NCBI RefSeq assembly: GCF_014836535.1
Contig: NZ_JACSQP010000011.1
Coordinates: forward strand, 1-64,000
DNA length: 64,000 nucleotides
Origin: Microbacterium pullorum
GTDB taxonomy: Bacteria; Actinomycetota; Actinomycetes; Actinomycetales; Microbacteriaceae
Direction: 5' to 3'
In this document: one piece after another, positions 17,356 through 27,630 of the stretch
Layout of the letters: each line of letters opens with the position of its first letter
How positions within the stretch are numbered: position 1 is the first letter of the stretch
Made by a program: the position numbers and the translations under genes
Notes under the pieces: model-generated
Told to the model about the DNA's origin: nothing
Databases searched by the model: none
What the model saw: only the letters and a program-made list of their open reading frames with translations

Positions 17356-18702
17356 TCACTGCTGCGTGGTACCCGCCTCGACTCTGCGGTGCACGCGGAT
17401 CTCCCCCGTGCGCGGCGCGCGCGCGAAGGCATCGGACGCGGCATCGAAAGCTTCGCTGCGCTCGACGAACACGGTGGCCAGGCCCCGGCCGCGCCCGCGG
17501 GAGGCGCCCCCCGTGATGTGGAGTCCGTGCGTCTCGGCCGTCGCTCCGGGCATCGGAACGCGTCCCAGCGCCTTGCCGAGCAGACCGCCGATGGAGTCGA
17601 CGTCGTCGTCTTCGAGTTCGAGCCCGAACAGTTCGCCGACCTCATCGAGCCCGAGACGCGCACTCACCCGGTAGCGGCCGTCGCCGAGGTCGACGACCTC
17701 CGTGGCGCGGGCGTCGTACTCGTCGGAGATCTCGCCCACCAGCTCCTCGATGAGGTCCTCGAGGGTGACCAGGCCAGACACGCCACCGTACTCGTCGACG
17801 ACGAGGCACACGTGCACCGCGTCGCGCTTCATCTGCTGCAGCAGGGTCTCGGCCTTCATCGACTCGGGGACGAACACGGCCTTGCGGGCGATGGTGCTCA
17901 CCGAGACGTTGCGCCACGCGCTCTCGTCGCGGAACGCGAACTGCACGAGGTCCTTGAGGTACAGCACCCCCACGACGTCGTCGGCTTCGTCATCGACGAC
18001 CGGAAGGCGCGAGACACCGCGGTCGAGGAACAGCGACATCGCCTCGTTGGTGGTGGCCGTGGCATCCACCGACACCATGTCGGTGCGGGGCACCATCACG
18101 GCGCGCACGAACGTGTCGGTGAAGTCGAACACCGAGTGGATGAGTTCGCGGTCATCCTCCTCGATGAGGTCCTGGGATGCGGCCTCGTCGACCATGCTGA
18201 GCAGCTGCTCCTCAGACGCGAACGAGGCGTTGCGAGAGACACCGGGGGTGAACCGGTTGCCGACGATCACGAGCAGGTGCGCGAGGGGACCGAGCACGAT
18301 GCGGGCGCCGCGCACGATGGGCGCGGCGCCACGCAGCAGCCCCGCGGCATGCTGACGGCCGGCCGAGCGTGGGCTCGCGCCCACCAGCACGAACGACACC
18401 ACCGTCATCAGCATCGCGGCGGCGAGCATCGCCCACCAGATGTTGTCGAAGGCCAGCATGAACGCGGCCGTGACGAGCACCGCCGCGGTGGTCTCGGCGA
18501 GGATGCGGATGAAGACGACGGCGTTGCCATGGGCTTCGGGGTCGTCGGCGATCTTGCGCAGCGCCCCGGGTGACCGCGACGTGGCGGCGAGTTCCGCGAG
18601 CCCCGCGCGACCGGTGACGGCCAGGGCTGCATCGAGGGCGGCCATGAGCCCGCCGAGGGCGACGAGCAGGACAGCCGCGACGAGCAGGAGGATCTCTGTC
18701 AT
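17356..18702 (-). CDS. CNNM/CorC family membrane protein with CBS pair
   Basis: 448 residues. The N-terminal part has about four membrane helices (DUF21, residues 1-150), followed by two CBS motifs (MVPRTDMVSVDATATTNEAM and STIARKAVFVPESMKAETLL) and a CorC/HlyC C-terminal domain. Family members export Mg2+ or Co2+ or control such export. The gene overlaps the ybeY stop by four bases (ATGA) and belongs to the hrcA-to-era operon. The DUF21 helices lack nothing obvious. Confidence 0.92.
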   Translation of the reverse strand: MTEILLLVAAVLLVALGGLMAALDAALAVTGRAGLAELAATSRSPGALRKIADDPEAHGNAVVFIRILAETTAAVLVTAAFMLAFDNIWWAMLAAAMLMTVVSFVLVGASPRSAGRQHAAGLLRGAAPIVRGARIVLGPLAHLLVIVGNRFTPGVSRNASFASEEQLLSMVDEAASQDLIEEDDRELIHSVFDFTDTFVRAVMVPRTDMVSVDATATTNEAMSLFLDRGVSRLPVVDDEADDVVGVLYLKDLVQFAFRDESAWRNVSVSTIARKAVFVPESMKAETLLQQMKRDAVHVCLVVDEYGGVSGLVTLEDLIEELVGEISDEYDARATEVVDLGDGRYRVSARLGLDEVGELFGLELEDDDVDSIGGLLGKALGRVPMPGATAETHGLHITGGASRGRGRGLATVFVERSEAFDAASDAFARAPRTGEIRVHRRVEAGTTQQ

Positions 18703-19169
18703 GGGCGGGGGCGGCGTCGCTCGGACGCCGCGAAGTCGAGGATCAGCTGCTTCTGCAGGCCGAACATCTCGCGCTCCTCTTCGGGCTCGGCGTGGTCGAA
18801 ACCGAGCAGGTGCAGCAGGCCGTGCGTGGTCAGCAGCACCAGTTCGTCCAATGTCGAGTGATGCGCGGCCAGTGCCTGCGCCTCGGCGACCTGCGGGCAC
18901 AGCACGATGTCGCCGAGCAGCCCGGGCGGGGTCGGCATGTCCTCCGTGCCCGGGCGCAGCTCATCCATCGGGAAGCTCAGCACGTCGGTGGGGCCCGGCT
19001 CATCCATCCACTGCACGTGCAGCGCCTCCATGGCGCCTTCATCGACCAGCAGGATGGCGACGTCGGCGTCGGGGCTGACGTGGAGCTCGGCGAGGTTGTG
19101 CTCCATGAGCCGCAGCAGCACGGTCTCATCGACCGGCACGGCGGATTCGTTGCTGATCTCGATGGTCAT
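18699..19169 (-). CDS. ybeY: Endoribonuclease YbeY
   Basis: 156 residues with the zinc site HGLLHLLGFDH near residue 115-125 and the conserved block DVLSFPMDE. YbeY takes part in 16S rRNA 3'-end maturation and 70S quality control. It is coupled to phoH upstream (ATGA overlap at 19166-19169) and to the CorC-type gene downstream (18699-18702), the standard order in bacteria. Confidence 0.96.
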   Translation of the reverse strand: MTIEISNESAVPVDETVLLRLMEHNLAELHVSPDADVAILLVDEGAMEALHVQWMDEPGPTDVLSFPMDELRPGTEDMPTPPGLLGDIVLCPQVAEAQALAAHHSTLDELVLLTTHGLLHLLGFDHAEPEEEREMFGLQKQLILDFAASERRRPRP

Positions 19170-20257
19170 GAGTGTCCTCGCTTGGGCAGGTGGTCCCGCG
19201 GGCCGGCCGGGCGGTGGCCGCCCCGGCGGTCGACGCGGTTGGCGAATTCGGATGCCTCGTCCCGCTCGCGCCGGTGGGCGAGACGCTCCTCGTCGTACTC
19301 CGTGTAGGCGTCGACGATGCGCCCCACGAGCGAGTGTCGCACGACGTCGTCACTCGTGAGCCGCGCGAAGTGGATGTCGTCGATGTCCTTGAGCACACGG
19401 GTCACGAGCCGCAGCCCCGAGGTGCCCTGGGGCAGGTCCACCTGGGTGATGTCGCCGGTGACGACCATGCGGGTCCCGAACCCGAGCCGGGTGAGGAACA
19501 TCTTCATCTGCTCCGGCGTGGTGTTCTGCGCCTCGTCGAGCACGACGAACGAGTCGTTGAGGGTGCGCCCGCGCATGTATGCCAGCGGAGCGACCTCGAT
19601 CGTGCCGCTGGCCATGAGCTTCGGGACGAGTTCGGGGTCGAGCATCTCGTTGAGCGCGTCGTAGAGCGGCCGCAGGTAGGGGTCGATCTTGTCGGTGAGG
19701 GAGCCGGGGAGGAACCCCAGCCGCTCCCCCGCCTCCACGGCGGGACGCGTGAGGATGATGCGGTTGACCTCCTTGCGCTGCAGCGCCTGCACGGCCTTGG
19801 CCATGGCGAGGTAGGTCTTGCCGGTGCCGGCGGGGCCGATGCCGAAGACGATCGTGTTCTCGTCGATCGCGTCGACGTAGGCCTTCTGGCCGGCCGTCTT
19901 CGGGCGGATGATCTTGCCGCGCGAAGAGAGGATCGCCTCGCCCATCACCTCCGAAGGGCGCAGACCCTCGTCGCGGATCATGCGGTTGGAGGTGGTGACA
20001 TCGGCCGGGTCCAGCCCCTGGCCGGCGCGGGTCATGGCGATCAGCTCGTCCACGAGCGCACGGGCCGCGGTGACCGCGGCGGGCTCGCCCGAGAGGGTGA
20101 TCTCGTTGCCGCGCACGTGCACGTCGACGTCGGGGTGTTCGCGCTCGATGACGCGCAGCAGCCGGTCCTGCGGGCCGAGCAGCTGCACCATCGCCACGCC
20201 GTCAGCCCAGATGTGCTCGACGGCGCCGTCCGCGGGGGTCTCCTGTGCGTCAGCCAC
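19166..20257 (-). CDS. phoH: PhoH-like ATPase
   Basis: 363 residues. P-loop GIGPAGTGKTYLAMA, Walker B SFVVLDEAQNTT, and the sensor region VVTGDITQVDLP define the PhoH family; the N-terminal 80 residues form a KH-like segment. It probably acts in RNA metabolism with YbeY. GTG 20257 is taken as start: it overlaps the end of the HIT gene (stop 20250) by eight bases. The C-terminal tail (HRRERDEASEFANRVDRRGG) is charged and probably disordered. Confidence 0.94.
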   Translation of the reverse strand: MADAQETPADGAVEHIWADGVAMVQLLGPQDRLLRVIEREHPDVDVHVRGNEITLSGEPAAVTAARALVDELIAMTRAGQGLDPADVTTSNRMIRDEGLRPSEVMGEAILSSRGKIIRPKTAGQKAYVDAIDENTIVFGIGPAGTGKTYLAMAKAVQALQRKEVNRIILTRPAVEAGERLGFLPGSLTDKIDPYLRPLYDALNEMLDPELVPKLMASGTIEVAPLAYMRGRTLNDSFVVLDEAQNTTPEQMKMFLTRLGFGTRMVVTGDITQVDLPQGTSGLRLVTRVLKDIDDIHFARLTSDDVVRHSLVGRIVDAYTEYDEERLAHRRERDEASEFANRVDRRGGHRPAGPRDHLPKRGHS

Positions 20258-20597
20258 CGACGCTCGATTCCGGCAGTCCTCCGGCGAGCACGTGGGCGTG
20301 CACGTGGAAGACGGTCTGCCCGGCATCGGGGCCCGTGTTGAACACGAGGCGGAAATCGCCCTCGGCGTGCTCTGCGGCCAGGCTCGAGGCCAGGCCCACC
20401 AGTTCGGCCAGCAGCGCCGGGTCGCCCGCGGCGAGTTCGGCGACGTTGCGGTAGTCCTGCGTCTTGGGGATGACGAGAAGGTGCACGGGTGCCTGCGGTG
20501 CGATGTCGCGGATCGCGAACGCGTGCTCGGTCTCGGCGATGATCTCCGAGGGGATCTCCCCGTTGAGGATGCGCGTGAACACGCTCGGTTCGGTCAT
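20250..20597 (-). CDS. HIT-family protein (HinT-like)
   Basis: 115 residues with the histidine triad HVHAHVLAG at 98-106 and the adenosine-binding block FAIRDIAPQAPVHLLVIPK. It hydrolyses nucleoside phosphoramidates or related compounds. The start fits a leaderless transcript: TAGACT (20604-20609) lies six bases before ATG 20597. So a promoter exists inside the operon, between rsmE and this gene. Confidence 0.94.
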   Translation of the reverse strand: MTEPSVFTRILNGEIPSEIIAETEHAFAIRDIAPQAPVHLLVIPKTQDYRNVAELAAGDPALLAELVGLASSLAAEHAEGDFRLVFNTGPDAGQTVFHVHAHVLAGGLPESSVGG

Positions 20598-20650
20598 GGC
20601 TCCAGTCTACCGAGCCGAGGGGATCCGGCCCCGGGTGCGCGTGCGCGCGT

Positions 20651-21385
20651 TCACCACCGGCGGAGCGCCGCGTTGACCAGCGCCAGCGCGGCGGGGCCTG
20701 CGGTGGAGGTGCGCAGCACGGTGGGGCCCAGGCGCACGAGCGTCGCGCCGGCGGCATCCAGCGCCTGCAGCTCCTCGGGCGAGATGCCGCCCTCGGGGCC
20801 GACCACCAGCAGCACATCGCGGTCGTCGCCGTCGAGGTCGAGCGCGGTGAGGGCCACGGATGCCGTCGGCTCGAGCACCAGCAGGTGAGACGTACCGGCG
20901 CGCTGCACCAGCTCCCGCGTCGAGACGACGCCGGTGACCTCCGGCAGCCACGCGCGGTGCGCCTGCTTGCCGGCCTCGCGGGCGATGGTCGCCCAGCGCG
21001 CGCGCCCCTTCTCGGCCTTCGCGGAATCCCACCGCGAGATGCTGCGCGCGGCCTGCCACGGCACGACCTCGTCGACGCCGAGCTCGGTGGCCGCCTGCAC
21101 CGCGAGCTCGTCGCGGTCGCCCTTGGCCAGTGCCTGCACGAGCGCGACGCGGCGTGCGGGAGCGGGTTCGTCGCGGCGTTCGGTGACCTCCACCACGACC
21201 TCGCGAGGGGCCACCGACGCGCAGGTGCCGCTCAGCCATGCCCCCCGGCCGTCGCCGAGCGTCACCGCCTCGCCCACCCGCACACGCCGCACTGCGGCGG
21301 CGTGGTGGGCCTCTGCCCCGGTGAGGGTGACGACGTCACCGGGGCGGGCCGACCCGGCGGCGTCATCGACGAAGTGCAGCGCCAT
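20651..21385 (-). CDS. rsmE: 16S rRNA (uracil-1498-N3)-methyltransferase
   Basis: 244 residues. N-terminal PUA-like domain with GAEAHHAAAVRRVRVGE, and a SPOUT domain with LVVGPEGGISPEEL and LGPTVLRTSTAGPAALALV, where the C-terminal knot binds S-adenosylmethionine. It methylates U1498 of 16S rRNA. It follows dnaJ with a three-base gap. Confidence 0.95.
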   Translation of the reverse strand: MALHFVDDAAGSARPGDVVTLTGAEAHHAAAVRRVRVGEAVTLGDGRGAWLSGTCASVAPREVVVEVTERRDEPAPARRVALVQALAKGDRDELAVQAATELGVDEVVPWQAARSISRWDSAKAEKGRARWATIAREAGKQAHRAWLPEVTGVVSTRELVQRAGTSHLLVLEPTASVALTALDLDGDDRDVLLVVGPEGGISPEELQALDAAGATLVRLGPTVLRTSTAGPAALALVNAALRRW

Positions 21386-21388
21386 CGC

Positions 21389-22501
21389 TCAGCCGCGGAA
21401 GCGGTCGCGGAGCTTGGAGAACAGGCCCTGGTGGAACTGGGCCAGCTGGGGACCGGGGGCCTTGGTCTTCTTGGCGAAGTCCTCGATGAGCGCCCGTTCC
21501 TTCGCGTCGAGGCGCGTCGGCGTCACCACCTGCACACCCACCCGCAGATCACCGCGCTGCGAACCGCGCAGCGGTGTGATGCCCCGGCCCTTGATCGTCA
21601 GCACATCGCCGGACTGGACGCCCGCGCGCACGTCGAGGTCGACGGGGCCGTCGAGGGACTCAATGGTCGTCGACGTGCCGAGGATGGCGTCGGGCATCGA
21701 GACCTCCAGGGTCGCCAGCAGGTCGTCGCCGTCGCGGCTGAAGACCTCGTGCGAGGCGACGGTGACCTCGATGTAGAGGTCGCCGTTGGGGCCGCCGGCG
21801 GGGCCGACCTCGCCCGAACCGGGCAGCTGCAGGCGCAGGCCCGTCTCGACACCGGCGGGGATGTCGAGGGAGACGGTGCGGCGGGCGCGCACGCGGCCCT
21901 GACCCTGGCACGTGGAGCAGGGGAACGGGATGGTCGTGCCGTAGCCCTGGCACACGTTGCACGGCTGGGAGGTGACGACGTTGCCCAAGAGGCTGCGCAC
22001 CGTGCGCTGCACGTGCCCGGTGCCGTGACAGATGTCGCACGTGGCGGGCTGGGTGCCCGGCTGGCAGCACGAGCCGTCGCACGTCTCGCAGAGCACGGCG
22101 GTGTCGACCTCGATGTCGCGGTGCACGCCGAAGACGACGTCGCCGAGCTCGAGGGTCACGCGGACGAGGGCGTCCTGGCCGCGCTCACGGCGCGATCGCG
22201 GCCGGCCGCCGCGCGTGCCGCCGCCGGCGGCACCGAAGAAGGTCTCGAAGATATCGCCGAAGTTGCCGAAGTTGCCGGCGCCGGCGCCGAACGCGCTGTC
22301 GCCGCCCATGTCGTAGCGGGCACGCTGGTCGGGGTCGCTCAGCACGTCATAGGCGTGCGTGACGAGCTTGAACCGCTCGGATGCCTCTTCGCCGGGGTTG
22401 ACGTCGGGGTGCAGTTGACGCGCCAAACGCCGGTACGCCTTCTTGATCTCCTCGGCCGTCGCATCGCGCGACACCCCGAGGACGTCGTAGTGGTCAGCCA
22501 C
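21389..22501 (-). CDS. dnaJ: Chaperone DnaJ (DnaJ2 type)
   Basis: 370 residues: J domain with HPD ([14 protein letters not shown]), a G/F-rich stretch (about 75-110), the cysteine-rich domain and C-terminal substrate-binding domains. Three of four zinc repeats are standard ([24 protein letters not shown]); the first reads CETCDGSC, with Cys in place of the last Gly. It starts at GTG 22501, 40 bases after hrcA, and shares its heat-shock control. Confidence 0.95.
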   Translation of the reverse strand: MADHYDVLGVSRDATAEEIKKAYRRLARQLHPDVNPGEEASERFKLVTHAYDVLSDPDQRARYDMGGDSAFGAGAGNFGNFGDIFETFFGAAGGGTRGGRPRSRRERGQDALVRVTLELGDVVFGVHRDIEVDTAVLCETCDGSCCQPGTQPATCDICHGTGHVQRTVRSLLGNVVTSQPCNVCQGYGTTIPFPCSTCQGQGRVRARRTVSLDIPAGVETGLRLQLPGSGEVGPAGGPNGDLYIEVTVASHEVFSRDGDDLLATLEVSMPDAILGTSTTIESLDGPVDLDVRAGVQSGDVLTIKGRGITPLRGSQRGDLRVGVQVVTPTRLDAKERALIEDFAKKTKAPGPQLAQFHQGLFSKLRDRFRG

Positions 22502-22540
22502 ATTCGCCTTTCGTGCCGCGCGGTGGCGGCGTCGGATCGG

Positions 22541-23578
22541 TCAGCGGGCGCGCTCGTCTTCTTCGAGCAGCCGACTGAGGTAGTGGGCGACGGCGCGGAC
22601 CGCCGCCAGGTTCGTGGGGTAGTCCATGCGGGTGGGGCCCAGCAGCCCGACCCGGGCGCGGGACCCGGTCGCGTCGTACTCGCCGGTGATGACGGATGCC
22701 TCGGCGAGCCCGAACGGCTCGTTCTCGCGCCCGATGCTCGCCGCCAGACCCTGGTCGTCGGCGACCATCTCGGTCATGAGCCGCAGCAGCGTCACCTGCT
22801 CCTCGATCGCTTCCAGCAGCGGATAGATGCTGCCGCGGAAGTCCTGTTCGCGCCGCGCGAGGGTGGCGCTGCCGGCGAGGACCATGCGGTCCTGGCGGAA
22901 CTCCTCCAATTCTTCGGCGACGACGGCGGCGATTGACCGCACAGCGGCGTCGAAGCTGCCCGGCTGTGCGGGAGAGGCCAGCAGATCGGCGATCGCCTGC
23001 GAGCCGACCTGCACGCTGTTGCCGGTGAGCATGCTCGCCAGGCGCGCGCGCACGCGGCTCATGCCCTCGTCGCCCAGGTCGGGAGGCACCGTCGCGATGC
23101 GCTGGGAGACGCGGCCGATGTCGGTCACGACGATGACGATGATGCGGCCGGAGCCGAGATCGACGAGTTCGACGTGGGTGACGTTGGCGCGCGAGAACGA
23201 GGGGTACTGCACGATCGCGACCTGGCCGGTGAGCCGGGTGAGCGCGCGCACCGTGCGGGAGAGCAGATCATCGAGGTCGCCCGAGCCGTCGAGGAACGAG
23301 CCGATGGCGGCTCGCTGGGCGGGAGTGAGGGGGCGCAGCTGCGCGAGGTGATCGACGAAGACGCGGTAGCCCTTGTCGGTGGGAACGCGACCCGATGAGG
23401 TGTGCGGGGCGACGATGAGCTCTTCATCCTCGAGCAACGCCATGTCGTTGCGGATCGTCGCTGCCGACACCCCGAAGGCGTGCCGTTCGACGATGGCCTT
23501 GCTGCCGACGGGCTCGTGGGTGTCGACGTAGTCCTGCACGATGGCTCGCAGTACCTGCAATCCGCGTTCGCTGACCAT
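22541..23578 (-). CDS. hrcA: Heat-inducible transcription repressor HrcA
   Basis: 345 residues: N-terminal winged helix (RAIVQDYVDTHEPVGSKAIV, GVSAATIRNDMALLE), GAF-like middle domain and dimerisation insert, ending NLAAVRAVAHYLSRLLEE. It binds CIRCE sites and represses heat-shock genes. A CIRCE copy lies 15 bases upstream, so it represses its own hrcA-dnaJ operon. ATG 23578 follows GGGGAG closely. Confidence 0.96.
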   Translation of the reverse strand: MVSERGLQVLRAIVQDYVDTHEPVGSKAIVERHAFGVSAATIRNDMALLEDEELIVAPHTSSGRVPTDKGYRVFVDHLAQLRPLTPAQRAAIGSFLDGSGDLDDLLSRTVRALTRLTGQVAIVQYPSFSRANVTHVELVDLGSGRIIVIVVTDIGRVSQRIATVPPDLGDEGMSRVRARLASMLTGNSVQVGSQAIADLLASPAQPGSFDAAVRSIAAVVAEELEEFRQDRMVLAGSATLARREQDFRGSIYPLLEAIEEQVTLLRLMTEMVADDQGLAASIGRENEPFGLAEASVITGEYDATGSRARVGLLGPTRMDYPTNLAAVRAVAHYLSRLLEEDERAR

Positions 23579-23592
23579 GTCACTCCCCTCTG

Positions 23593-23624
23593 TTGGCACT
23601 CGTCATGGATGAGTGCCAATTCTA
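23593..23624 (-). promoter_or_regulatory. CIRCE: CIRCE operator and hrcA promoter
   Basis: TTGGCACTC (23593-23601), nine bases, GAGTGCCAA (23611-23619): a perfect nine-base inverted repeat matching the CIRCE consensus except for the third base pair. On the minus strand TAGAAT (23619-23624) is a good -10 box that abuts the operator, so the transcript begins within it and bound HrcA would block initiation. Confidence 0.93.
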
Positions 23625-23646
23625 TCGCGGACGGCCGACCGGCGCG

Positions 23647-24864
23647 TCACGCGGTGAGGGCACGGACCACGGCGTCGGCCAACAGGCGTCCGCGCAAGGT
23701 CAGCACGATACGGCCGCGCAGGGCATCGGCGCCCTCGATGAGGCCGTCGGCGATGAGACCGGCCACCGCGGTGCGTCCGTCGGCGGACAGCCGCGCGATC
23801 TCGATGCCGTCGCGGATGCGCGAGCGCAGCAGCACGTCTTCGAGCTCCCGCGATGCGGCATCCGGGCGCTCGCGCCCGGCGGCGGGCGACTGACCCGAGC
23901 CCACGCGCTGCGCGTACGCGGCGGGATGCTTGACGTTCCACCAGCGCAGGCCCGCGACGTGGCTGTGGGCGCCGGGGCCGAAACCCCACCAATCGGTGCC
24001 GCGCCAATAGGCGAGGTTGTGCCGGGAACGATGGTGATCACCCCGTGCCCAGTTCGACACTTCGTACCAGTCGAACCCGGCGGCGGCGAGCGTGCCGTCG
24101 GCCAGCTCGTACATGTCGGCCTGCAGGTCGTCGTCGGGTGCGGGGACCTCGCCGCGCCGGATCTGGCGGTGCAGCTTCGTGCCCTCTTCGATGATGAGGG
24201 CGTAGGCCGAGATGTGGTCCGGCTCCAGCGCGACCGCGGTCTGCAGTGACCGCCGCCAGTCGTCCAGGGTTTCCCCCGGTGCGCCGTAGATCAGATCGAC
24301 GCTCACATCGAGTCCGGCTCGGCGGGCGGCCGCGACGGCCGTGGCGACGTTGTCGGGGTCGTGCGTGCGGTCGAGGGCTGCCAGCACGCGCGGGACGGCG
24401 GACTGCATGCCGATCGACAGGCGCGTGACGCCGGAGGCGGCGAGCTCGGCGGCGACCGCGTCGGTGACGGTGTCGGGGTTGGCCTCGACCGTCACCTCGG
24501 CGCCGGGGACCAGGCCGAAGGTGCTCTGCACGCCGGCGAGCATGCGGCCGAGGTCGCCCGCGGGCAGCAGGGTGGGCGTGCCGCCGCCGAAGAACACCGT
24601 CGTGGCGGGGCGGAGCGCGCCGGCGTCGGCGAGCACGCGGCGGGAGAGCGCGACCTCGTGCAGCAGCGTGTCGGCGTACTGGTCCTGACGGGCCCCCTGC
24701 AGCTCGCTCGAGGTGTAGGTGTTGAAATCGCAGTAGCCGCAGCGCACCCGGCAGAACGGCACGTGCAGATACACGCCGAAGTCGACCGCGGGGTCGATCG
24801 TCAGAGCCGCGGGCAGACTGCCGTCTGTCGGTGCGGGGTCACCGATGGGGAGGGCGGAGACCAT
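23647..24864 (-). CDS. hemW: Radical SAM coproporphyrinogen oxidase-like protein HemW
   Basis: 405 residues. The FeS-cluster motif CRVRCGYCDFNTYT (CxxxCxxC) and the radical SAM barrel (FFGGGTPTLLP, EANPDT, SIGMQS, DLIYGAPGE) are complete; the HemN C-terminal domain follows with the block HNLAYWRGTDWWGFGPGAHS. HemW is thought to be a heme chaperone rather than an oxidase. Its ATG 24864 shares a base with the stop of the DUF1990 gene (TGATG), so the two are coupled. Confidence 0.93.
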   Translation of the reverse strand: MVSALPIGDPAPTDGSLPAALTIDPAVDFGVYLHVPFCRVRCGYCDFNTYTSSELQGARQDQYADTLLHEVALSRRVLADAGALRPATTVFFGGGTPTLLPAGDLGRMLAGVQSTFGLVPGAEVTVEANPDTVTDAVAAELAASGVTRLSIGMQSAVPRVLAALDRTHDPDNVATAVAAARRAGLDVSVDLIYGAPGETLDDWRRSLQTAVALEPDHISAYALIIEEGTKLHRQIRRGEVPAPDDDLQADMYELADGTLAAAGFDWYEVSNWARGDHHRSRHNLAYWRGTDWWGFGPGAHSHVAGLRWWNVKHPAAYAQRVGSGQSPAAGRERPDAASRELEDVLLRSRIRDGIEIARLSADGRTAVAGLIADGLIEGADALRGRIVLTLRGRLLADAVVRALTA

Positions 24865-25514
24865 CAGGGAGCGGTCGTGTACAGCGGCGAGATGGCGCGC
24901 AGGTAGCCGCGGAAGAGCTCGCGCCGGCGGCGGCGCACGAGCGGCGGCAGCAGGCGGTACAGCGGCGAGGTGGGCGCATCGAACGCCCGCACCGTGAACC
25001 ACACCTCGTCGTTGTCGCGCCACTCGATCATGAACGACTCCTCGCCGCTGACGACGGAGCCCCCCACGGTCCCGAGCGCGTAGCCGATGCGACGCGCCTC
25101 CTCGATGCAGAAGATCACGCGCAGCTCGGCATCCGCCCGCTGTCCCTTGACGCGCCCGTGCACGTGCACGGTGGTGCCGGCGCCGACGTACGGGGTGCCG
25201 TCGGCGTCGTAGCGCTGCTCGGTCTCGTGGCGGCTGGGCGTGACGGCGTTGCCCTCGGCGTCGAACGCGACGCCCGAGTACATGGGACCGGATGCCGGGC
25301 GCACATCGCTCAGCGCGAGCCCTGCCCCGCGCAGCGCCCCCCACGACAGCAGTGCGTCGCCGGCGGTGCGGAAACGACTCTCGCCGCTGCCGATGCGCCA
25401 CGCCTCTGCCGCGGGGATGCTGCGCTCGGGCGGGTACTGCAACAGATCGGAGGCCTGCGTCGCCCCGACGGCGGCGTAGTCGACCGTCTCGTCTCTGAAG
25501 GTCCCGCGGCGCAT
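24864..25514 (-). CDS. DUF1990 family protein
   Basis: 216 residues matching the DUF1990 pattern: start DYAAVGATQASDLLQYPPERS, middle TVHVHGRVKGQRADAELRVIF and GYALGTVGGSVVSGEESFMI, end FRGYLRAISPLYTTAP. The family is lipid-binding-like (START/YndJ related) but has no proven role. TAGGCT (25522-25527) seven bases before ATG 25514 suggests a leaderless start, so it likely begins a two-gene operon with hemW. Confidence 0.85.
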   Translation of the reverse strand: MRRGTFRDETVDYAAVGATQASDLLQYPPERSIPAAEAWRIGSGESRFRTAGDALLSWGALRGAGLALSDVRPASGPMYSGVAFDAEGNAVTPSRHETEQRYDADGTPYVGAGTTVHVHGRVKGQRADAELRVIFCIEEARRIGYALGTVGGSVVSGEESFMIEWRDNDEVWFTVRAFDAPTSPLYRLLPPLVRRRRRELFRGYLRAISPLYTTAP

Positions 25515-25556
25515 GGCATCCAGCCTACTTCCTGGCTGTTCGTTGACGGAGTGCAG

Positions 25557-27407
<1,851 letters not shown>

Positions 27408-27630
27408 GTCGCGTCGAGTCTACCGGCGCGCGACTGAACGGCTGTCGTGCGCCGTCTGCGGCGTGCCAGTGCGCAGCGGACCGCACCCGTCCGTTGACAC
27501 GCAGGACATCGATTCGTGAGAAGAAGTTAACCAATCTGACCCTTGCCCCCGGTGCACCTCGCACCGAATGCTCAATACGGCGGACGGTGTCTGCGCGTAT
27601 CCCCCGCGCCCGAGCCGCTCGGAGATGACC
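27408..27630. other. Divergent intergenic region between lepA and the secreted nuclease
   Basis: About 220 bases with no convincing gene. It should hold the promoters of lepA and of the nuclease gene. A TTGACA box lies at 27494-27499, about 130 bases before the nuclease start, but no clear partner -10 box stands out. The stretch around 27516-27540 (AGAAGAAGTTAACCAATCTG) is unusually AT-rich for this genome, which fits a promoter zone. No repeat or hairpin stands out. Confidence 0.4.
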
